The notes under the pieces are model-generated. The model saw nothing but the letters and a program-made list of their open reading frames with translations. It did no database searches and was not told where the DNA came from. Position numbers and translations under genes: made by a program. This document shows positions 7,534-11,909 of a DNA stretch of 11,909 bases, in pieces (the stretch's first letter is position 1; every line of letters starts with the position of its first letter). Source of the DNA: Christensenella sp. UBA7584 (GTDB lineage Bacteria > Bacillota > Clostridia > Christensenellales > UBA1242); contig DLKQ01000016.1 of NCBI GenBank assembly GCA_002477805.1, forward strand, positions 1 to 11,909. The letters are read 5' to 3'.

Positions 7534-9066
7534 ATGACTTTAAACGATTTGATGAATAAAAAAGAGTATTCGAAATTTAAACTAGCCAGTGCTGATTATG
7601 ATGAAACAGAAGATATGACAACTCTGACCTTTTTATATCCTGAAAATGATGATTCACTTGATACTTTAAAAAGTCAGCTCAAAGAAGAGGTAAAAAATTT
7701 TATTGGAGAACTTGGTAAATATAAATTAAAATTCAAGCAAAGTTATGTTGATGCTGATTTAATTTTTTCTGAACTGGTTAACTTTGAAACTCAGCAATTT
7801 CCGTATCTAAAAGGCATATTCAAAAGAGAAGATGTTCACATTGTAAAAAATGACAAGATTTTAATAACACTTGATTGTGATAAAGAAGTTGAACAGCTTG
7901 TTAATAAATATAAGTTTTCAGAAAATTTTATAGAATTATTAAAGAATAATTTTTTTGAGGAGATTGAATTAAATTTTAACCCTTGCAAACAGGTGGAAGA
8001 ACAAAAATTTGATGAAGAGACATCTTCACAATCCGAACTTTTACGCATATTTGAGCAAGAAGCAAAGCTTAATAAAGTTGAAGTAAGTGAAGCTGTCTGT
8101 ATTTATGGAAAAGAAATACAATCTGGAGCAAAGTTTATAAAGGATATATCGAAAAAAGATACAGAAGTTGTTATCGCAGGTAAAATATCTGGTTTTGCAA
8201 TTACAAAATTTATTCCAAAATCTCAAAAAGACAAAGAAAATCCAATTCAAAAAAACAAGGTTGCGTTCACACTTACGGACGCTAGTGGTAGTATTGATAT
8301 TGTGGTTTTCCCTAGTGAAAATGATGTTCAAAAATTAGAAAAACTATCTGATGGTTGTGAAATTTTAGTTAATGGAAGCCCAAGTGAGTTTTCGGAAAAA
8401 GTTAATATTCGAGCAAACGCAATTTCTATATGTAAAGTCCTTACAAAAGAAGTTCAGTACATATGGCGTGAACCTACAAAGGAATATAAAATAGTAAAAC
8501 CAAAACCTATGGTGGACCTTCAACAAATGGATTTATTCTCTGCGTTTGAAGAGAAAAAGGATTATTGGAATGATGGAAAATCAGTTGTTGTGTTTGACTT
8601 TGAAACAACAGGTTTAAATGCTGATAATTGCGACATAATAGAAATAGGTGCAGTAAAAGTGACTAACGGTGTGTGTGTTGAAACTTTTTCTACTCTTATT
8701 AATCCTAATCAAAAGCTTTCTGCCGAAATATCGAACCTTACAGGGATAACAGATGATATGCTGGTTTTTGCACCAACTATAGACCAAGTCTTACCGGACT
8801 TTCACAGATTTTGTTATGGCTGTGTTTTGAGTGCTTATAATATTGGGTTTGATATAAAATTTCTTAAAAATGCTGGATTAAGGTTTAGATACAAATTTGA
8901 CAATCCTCAAATTGATACTCTTGAGCTTGCTAGACAAAAAATTGCATCTCTTCATAATTATAAGCTTTCAAGTGTGGTAAAAGCACTAAATATAACTCTA
9001 AATGACGCACACAGAGCGCTTAATGATGCTGTTGCAACTGCAAAAGTGTTTATCAAATTGATATAA
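7534..9066 (+). CDS. PolC-derived protein: N-terminal domain, OB fold and DEDDh 3'-5' exonuclease, no polymerase
   Basis: The gene occupies the polC position, but the 510-aa product has only part of PolC (about 1,440 aa). Residues 1-190 resemble the PolC N-terminal region. The stretch AVCIYGKEI ... VVIAGKISGF (about 186-300) matches the PolC OB fold and its lead-in. Residues 350-510 form a complete exonuclease: DFETTGL with D355 and E357, YNIGFDIKF with D440, and HRALNDA with H493 and D498. The PHP segment normally between OB fold and exonuclease is missing, as is everything after the exonuclease. The linker carries QMDLF (331-335), like a beta-clamp-binding pentapeptide. I chose ATG 7534, preceded by GGAAG, over an in-frame TTG at 7519 inside rseP. 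All catalytic residues remain, so it is probably an active proofreading-type exonuclease. A free-standing DnaQ-like role is inferred. Confidence 0.85.
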   Translation: MTLNDLMNKKEYSKFKLASADYDETEDMTTLTFLYPENDDSLDTLKSQLKEEVKNFIGELGKYKLKFKQSYVDADLIFSELVNFETQQFPYLKGIFKREDVHIVKNDKILITLDCDKEVEQLVNKYKFSENFIELLKNNFFEEIELNFNPCKQVEEQKFDEETSSQSELLRIFEQEAKLNKVEVSEAVCIYGKEIQSGAKFIKDISKKDTEVVIAGKISGFAITKFIPKSQKDKENPIQKNKVAFTLTDASGSIDIVVFPSENDVQKLEKLSDGCEILVNGSPSEFSEKVNIRANAISICKVLTKEVQYIWREPTKEYKIVKPKPMVDLQQMDLFSAFEEKKDYWNDGKSVVVFDFETTGLNADNCDIIEIGAVKVTNGVCVETFSTLINPNQKLSAEISNLTGITDDMLVFAPTIDQVLPDFHRFCYGCVLSAYNIGFDIKFLKNAGLRFRYKFDNPQIDTLELARQKIASLHNYKLSSVVKALNITLNDAHRALNDAVATAKVFIKLI

Positions 9067-9071
9067 AGTAC

Positions 9072-9100
9072 TTGACTTTTTTGTATTTTTTTGCTATAAT
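9072..9100 (+). promoter_or_regulatory. Near-consensus promoter upstream of the 48-codon ORF
   Basis: TTGACT at 9072-9077 and TATAAT at 9095-9100 are 17 bp apart, only one base from the ideal sigma-A hexamers and the closest to consensus in the window. Transcription would begin near 9107, about 23 nt before the ATG at 9130. It begins 6 bp after the PolC-like gene ends. Confidence 0.8.
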
Positions 9101-9129
9101 TAAACTAACTAAAACTTTGGAGGTTTAGT

Positions 9130-9276
9130 ATGAAACAAAAAAAATATTCAACCAGTTATTTTGCTACTCTAAGACTAGAGCAGATGAGGTTACTCCAAAT
9201 GTCAATTTCTTGGCGTCAGAAAAACATCAAATCTCTGAGTAAGCAAGAAAAGAAAGCTCAATTATTTAGCGTTTAA
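9130..9276 (+). CDS. Small basic protein, 48 aa, unknown function
   Basis: I do not recognise this protein. The ORF has an excellent GGAGG (9119-9123) 6 nt before the ATG and its own near-consensus promoter, which argues that it is translated. The product begins MKQKKYSTSYFATLRLEQMR and ends KKAQLFSV. It has about eleven Lys/Arg against three Glu, so it is strongly basic. The middle (roughly residues 10-36) could form an amphipathic helix. There is no signal peptide, membrane segment or Cys pair. It sits between the polC slot and nusA, where rimP is normally found, but is far too short and unlike RimP (about 150 aa). A nucleic-acid- or ribosome-binding role is possible from its charge only. 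The same transcript could alternatively be a small RNA. A weak hairpin and seven T residues (9277-9283) follow. Confidence 0.6.
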   Translation: MKQKKYSTSYFATLRLEQMRLLQMSISWRQKNIKSLSKQEKKAQLFSV

Positions 9277-9283
9277 TTTTTTT
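9253..9283 (+). terminator. Possible weak terminator after the small ORF
   Basis: AAAGCT overlapping the last codons can pair imperfectly with AGCGTTT (one bulged G), followed by seven T residues at 9277-9283. The stem is short and AT-rich, so termination would be partial and some transcripts could continue into nusA. Confidence 0.3.
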
Positions 9284-9294
9284 ACACAAAAGTC

Positions 9295-9323
9295 TTGATA
9301 TTTTGTTTTTTATGTGTTATAAT
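9295..9323 (+). promoter_or_regulatory. nusA operon promoter
   Basis: TTGATA at 9295-9300 and TATAAT at 9318-9323 are separated by 17 bp, with TG at 9315-9316 giving an extended -10. The start would be near 9330, with a leader of about 58 nt to the nusA ATG. It should drive nusA-ylxR-ylxQ-infB. Confidence 0.8.
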
Positions 9324-9343
9324 AGAAGTATAGGTATGCTGGT

Positions 9344-9373
9344 ATGAGTGGGTTTTGCCCACTCATCATTTTT
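9344..9373 (+). promoter_or_regulatory. Perfect hairpin with short U tract in the nusA leader, candidate attenuator
   Basis: ATGAGTGGG (9344-9352) and CCCACTCAT (9358-9366) form a perfect 9-bp stem with the loop TTTTG. After CA come five T residues (9369-9373), then the nusA ribosome binding site AAAAGGAG. The hairpin begins about 15 nt into the predicted transcript. It has the form of an intrinsic terminator with an imperfect U tract, which is the kind NusA assists in Bacillota. Autoregulation of nusA by attenuation is therefore plausible but inferred. The hairpin could instead stabilise the mRNA 5' end. Confidence 0.55.
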
Positions 9374-9387
9374 AAAAGGAGATAATA

Positions 9388-10533
9388 ATGATTAATAGTA
9401 AAGATTTTTTTGTTGCGCTAGATTTACTTGAAAAAGAGAAAAAGATTGACAAGGAGTTCTTTGTTTCGGCACTTGAAAGTGCACTTACAAGTGCATATAA
9501 AAAAAATTTTGGAGAAGCAAAATCTGCTACAGTAAAACTTAATCCTGAAAAAAATACTATAAAGGTTTTAGCGTATAAAACAGTAGTAGAAGAGGTTGAG
9601 GACCCTGATAAAGAAATTTCACTTAGTGATGCAAAAAATATTAAATCAAGTTACAAAGTTGGTGATATAATATCTGAAGAAGTAACACCAAAGTCGTTTG
9701 GTAGGATAGCGGCACAAACTGCAAGACAGGTTGTTATGCAAAAACTAAGAGAAGCTGAAAGAGCAAACATTTCAAACGAATTAAATACAAAAGGTGACCA
9801 ACTTGCTTCTGCAATTGTTCGTAGAATTGATGCAAAAAATGTTTATGTTGAGCTTGGTGGTATTGAAGTTGAAGGAGTACTTTCTGAGGCTGACCAGATA
9901 CCGGGTGAAAAATTTACTCCAGGGGACACAGTAAAAGTGTACATCAAAAGGATTAGGGAAACTAATTACGGCTCACAAGTTCAGGTTTCAAGAACAAATG
10001 TTGGTTTTATAAAAAAGCTTTTCGAACTTGAAGTCCCTGAAATTGAAAATGGCGATATAGAGATAAAAAACATCGTGCGTCAACCAGGTGTGAGAACAAA
10101 AATTTCAGTTTCAAGTAAAGACCCAAGTGTTGACCCTGTTGGTGTTTGTGTTGGAAATCGTGGAACAAGAATTAATGCTATTCTTGATGAACTCAAGACT
10201 GAAAAGGTTGATATTATTCCTTGGTCAAGTGATGTGTTTGAATATATTGCATCTGCCTTGAGTCCTGCTGAAGTTGTAAGCGTAGAAATTAATGAAAGCG
10301 AAAAGAGTAGCAAGGTGATTGTTCCAGATAACAAACTTTCTCTTGCAATAGGAAAAGAAGGACTTAACGTTAGGCTTGCAGCAAAACTTACTGGTTGGAA
10401 AATTGATGTAAAGAGTGAATCAAAAGCAGAAAGTGAACAAAATAAGCCAGAAACAAATGTTGAAACAACTTTTGAACTTGGAAAAGAGGCTGATGATATT
10501 GATTTACTTGAGGAAATTAAAGAATTAGAATAG
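9388..10533 (+). CDS. nusA: Transcription termination/antitermination factor NusA
   Basis: NusA binds RNA polymerase and nascent RNA, and modulates pausing, intrinsic termination and antitermination. The domains occur in the usual order. The N-terminal RNAP-binding domain (about 1-130) ends in the hallmark FGRIAAQTARQVVMQKLREA starting at F104. An S1 domain (about 135-200) follows, then two KH domains. The first contains the GVCVGNRGTRI turn near 252-262. The second has the GKEG loop at G322-G325 within NKLSLAIGKEGLNVRLAAK. The acidic C-terminal tail is short, giving 381 aa, close to B. subtilis NusA (about 371) and without the extra repeats of E. coli. GGAG (9378-9381) lies 6 nt before the ATG. 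It is the first gene of the nusA-ylxR-ylxQ-infB operon. rimP is not upstream. Confidence 0.97.
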   Translation: MINSKDFFVALDLLEKEKKIDKEFFVSALESALTSAYKKNFGEAKSATVKLNPEKNTIKVLAYKTVVEEVEDPDKEISLSDAKNIKSSYKVGDIISEEVTPKSFGRIAAQTARQVVMQKLREAERANISNELNTKGDQLASAIVRRIDAKNVYVELGGIEVEGVLSEADQIPGEKFTPGDTVKVYIKRIRETNYGSQVQVSRTNVGFIKKLFELEVPEIENGDIEIKNIVRQPGVRTKISVSSKDPSVDPVGVCVGNRGTRINAILDELKTEKVDIIPWSSDVFEYIASALSPAEVVSVEINESEKSSKVIVPDNKLSLAIGKEGLNVRLAAKLTGWKIDVKSESKAESEQNKPETNVETTFELGKEADDIDLLEEIKELE

Positions 10534-10542
10534 GAGAATAAA

Positions 10543-10797
10543 TTGAAAACACCACTGAGAATGTGTATAGTTTGTAGAAAGCTTAAACCAAAGCAAGAAC
10601 TTATTCGTCTTGTTAAAGTTGGTGACAAAGTAGTTGTTGATGAAAAGCAAAAAATGCAAGGAAGGGGCGTTTGGATTTCAAAAGATTTTGAAATTATTCA
10701 AAGACTTAAAAAAACTCGTGCGTTAAACCGAGCTTTTAAGTGTGAAGTTGGCGTTGAAGTATACGATCAGGTGGAAAAGTTATGCAGTCAAAATTAG
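10543..10797 (+). CDS. ylxR: YlxR family RNA-binding protein
   Basis: This is a small protein of the nusA-infB operon. YlxR (RnpM) is a nucleic-acid-binding protein, and in B. subtilis it has been linked to RNase P modulation and gene regulation. The family features are visible: RMCIVCRK with Cys8 and Cys11 at the N-terminus, LIRLV, and the GRGVWI loop (residues 40-45), followed by a basic helix (RLKKTRALNRAFK). The length of 84 aa is normal. The start is TTG at 10543, chosen because AGGAG (10532-10536) is 6 nt upstream, whereas the first in-frame ATG (10561) would remove the N-terminal PLR segment. It overlaps ylxQ by 16 bp, suggesting translational coupling. Confidence 0.92.
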   Translation: MKTPLRMCIVCRKLKPKQELIRLVKVGDKVVVDEKQKMQGRGVWISKDFEIIQRLKKTRALNRAFKCEVGVEVYDQVEKLCSQN

Positions 10798-11069
10798 GTT
10801 CGTATTTAGGACTTGCAAAAAGAGCCAATGCACTAGTGTACGGATATGACAACATCAAATCAGAAAAAAATGTGTGCTTGATTGTAATGTGTAAAGATGC
10901 AAACAGCAAGCTTAGGGAGCATATATATAACTTAGTGGAAAAGTTGAATTTGCCTATTCGTGTACTGAAGGAAAAGCAACTTGATGACATACTTTACACA
11001 ACAAATTGCAAGGTGGTTGGGCTTATAAATAAAAATTTTTTAAAGCCGATTTTAGATAGTGAGGAGTAG
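10782..11069 (+). CDS. ylxQ: YlxQ, L7Ae/L30e-family RNA-binding protein
   Basis: This is an L7Ae-like protein encoded between ylxR and infB in Bacillota. The family binds kink-turn RNA, though the exact target of YlxQ is not established. Its start SYLGLAKRANALVYGYDNIK matches the LGLAxRAG-type N-terminus of the group. The hydrophobic strand VCLIVMCKDANSKLREHI and the later KEKQLDDIL ... VVGLINKNFL complete the alpha-beta-alpha fold. The length of 95 aa is typical. AGGTGG (10769-10774) inside ylxR precedes the ATG by 7 nt, and the gene overlaps the end of ylxR. infB starts 5 nt after its stop. Confidence 0.9.
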   Translation: MQSKLGSYLGLAKRANALVYGYDNIKSEKNVCLIVMCKDANSKLREHIYNLVEKLNLPIRVLKEKQLDDILYTTNCKVVGLINKNFLKPILDSEE

Positions 11070-11073
11070 AAAT

Positions 11074-11909
11074 TTGGAGAATAAAAACAAAAACATTGTC
11101 AGTTTTGAAAATTTACGTTCTTTGTCTAATGTTAATAGCAAAGAACTTGTAAAAATGGATAAGGATATTAAAGAGCTTTTAGGTAAGCTTGAAAGTTTGA
11201 ATAAAAATGTTAGGGAGCATATTAAACGAGCTTCTAGCGTTCCTAATGTAACAAAGACACAAAAAGAACCTGAAAAAGTTGAGAAAGAGGCAGATAAGGA
11301 AAAAACAGTAATAAAAGCTGTTCAGACAAACAAGCAAAGCTTTACTGGTTTTAGTTCAAATGCTTATAGTAGCGGAAATAGATATAATAGCTACAATAAT
11401 GCAAATAGTAATTATCAAAGAAATAATAATTATCAAAAAAATGGTGGATTTAATAGGCAAAATCAAGATAACCAGCCTTGGAAAAACAAAAATCCACAAC
11501 AAAAAACCAGTGGCTTTAATGGCAACGGACAAAATCGAGGGTTCAGTAGTAGTGCACGTGGTAATTTTAATAGCACAAACAAACCAAATTTCGAAAGAAA
11601 AACTGATTATGAACAAAAAAGACCTGCTTTTTCTCAAGCCAAAAAAGATTCTCCAATGTTTTCAAAACCAAGTTTTCCTCCAACACAAAAACGCGTTTTT
11701 GACAAAAAACGAGATAATGACAAGCGTAATCGTGATTTAGACCGAACAAACAACAAATCGCGTAAGGCAACAAGGCAAGGTCTTTTGGAAGAGTATTCCA
11801 TCACTGAGAGGATTATGGGTAGTAGAAAAATTAAAACTAAAAAAGCTAAAGCTGAGGAAGTTGTTGTTTCCGCGCCTATCGACCACGCTGTTATTACCAC
11901 TGAAACAAT
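11074..11909 (+). CDS. infB: Translation initiation factor IF-2, N-terminal part (3' partial)
   Basis: The frame is open from TTG at 11074 to the window end, giving 278 complete codons. GAGGAG (11061-11066), overlapping the ylxQ stop, is 7 nt upstream of the TTG, and no ATG occurs until about codon 28. The early part (to about residue 85) is charged and helix-prone. Residues 102-156 are extremely Asn/Gln-rich (26 of 55), followed by a Lys/Arg/Asp-rich linker. The end, EEYSITERIMG through VVSAPIDHAVITTET, leads into what is typically the IF2_N domain. Position after ylxR-ylxQ and this ending identify infB, but the GTPase domains lie beyond the window. IF-2 delivers initiator fMet-tRNA to the 30S subunit and promotes subunit joining. 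The long disordered N-terminus is usual, but its N/Q richness is not. Confidence 0.88.
   Translation, partial: MENKNKNIVSFENLRSLSNVNSKELVKMDKDIKELLGKLESLNKNVREHIKRASSVPNVTKTQKEPEKVEKEADKEKTVIKAVQTNKQSFTGFSSNAYSSGNRYNSYNNANSNYQRNNNYQKNGGFNRQNQDNQPWKNKNPQQKTSGFNGNGQNRGFSSSARGNFNSTNKPNFERKTDYEQKRPAFSQAKKDSPMFSKPSFPPTQKRVFDKKRDNDKRNRDLDRTNNKSRKATRQGLLEEYSITERIMGSRKIKTKKAKAEEVVVSAPIDHAVITTET

Noticed and set aside
9167..9180. CTCTA-AGAC-TAGAG hairpin inside the small ORF
   Set aside because: Only five weak base pairs, expected by chance in a sequence of this length.
9130..9276. The small ORF as a remnant of rimP
   Set aside because: No RimP sequence pattern is visible, and the ORF has its own start, ribosome binding site and stop; it does not look like decayed sequence.
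10080..10628. 182-codon minus-strand ORF opposite nusA/ylxR
   Set aside because: Serine-rich mirror of the nusA frame, which is certain on the + strand.
11360..11740. 126-codon + strand ORF (Ile/Lys-rich) within infB
   Set aside because: It is the out-of-frame reading of the AAT/CAA-rich part of infB; the true frame is open from 11074 to the window end.
1..11909. CRISPR arrays, insertion sequences, tRNA or rRNA genes
   Set aside because: No spaced direct repeats, transposase-like ORFs, inverted-repeat ends or tRNA/rRNA signatures were seen on either strand.

Overview
The window is a low-GC (about one third G+C by eye) bacterial chromosome segment. Its backbone is the conserved translation / envelope-lipid / transcription cluster of Bacillota: rpsB, tsf, frr, uppS, cdsA, rseP, a PolC-related gene, nusA, ylxR, ylxQ, infB, all on the + strand. 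PolC-type sequence next to nusA, and a neighbouring surface protein with GLUG-like and MBG-like repeats, point to an uncultured, probably host-associated member of the Clostridia or a close relative. The species cannot be named from the sequence.

Layout. Bases 1-2156 hold the 3' part of a large repeat-containing surface protein, which ends at a strong terminator (2211-2265). The rpsB promoter overlaps that terminator, and rpsB-tsf follow with a structured leader of about 115 nt and a terminator at 3926-3949. frr has its own promoter immediately after. uppS, cdsA, rseP and the PolC-like gene (4668-9066) are tightly spaced, each with a good Shine-Dalgarno site, and look like one operon with a possible weak promoter before uppS. 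Next comes a near-consensus promoter (9072-9100) driving a 48-codon basic ORF, then a second strong promoter (9295-9323) and a short leader with a perfect 9-bp hairpin. That promoter drives nusA-ylxR-ylxQ-infB; infB runs off the right edge.

Function. rpsB, tsf, frr and infB serve the ribosome and the translation cycle. uppS makes the undecaprenyl carrier for cell wall synthesis, cdsA makes CDP-diacylglycerol for phospholipids, and rseP is an intramembrane protease. nusA, ylxR and ylxQ act in transcription and RNA binding.

Several genes usual for this cluster are absent from their normal places: pyrH between tsf and frr, dxr and proS around rseP, and rimP before nusA. The most notable item is the gene in the polC slot. 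It keeps the PolC N-terminal region, the OB fold and a complete DEDDh proofreading exonuclease, but lacks the PHP and polymerase parts. It carries a QMDLF pentapeptide that resembles a sliding-clamp-binding motif. It looks like a free-standing, clamp-tethered proofreading exonuclease derived from PolC. The 48-residue basic ORF in the usual rimP position and the hairpin in the nusA leader are the next most interesting items.
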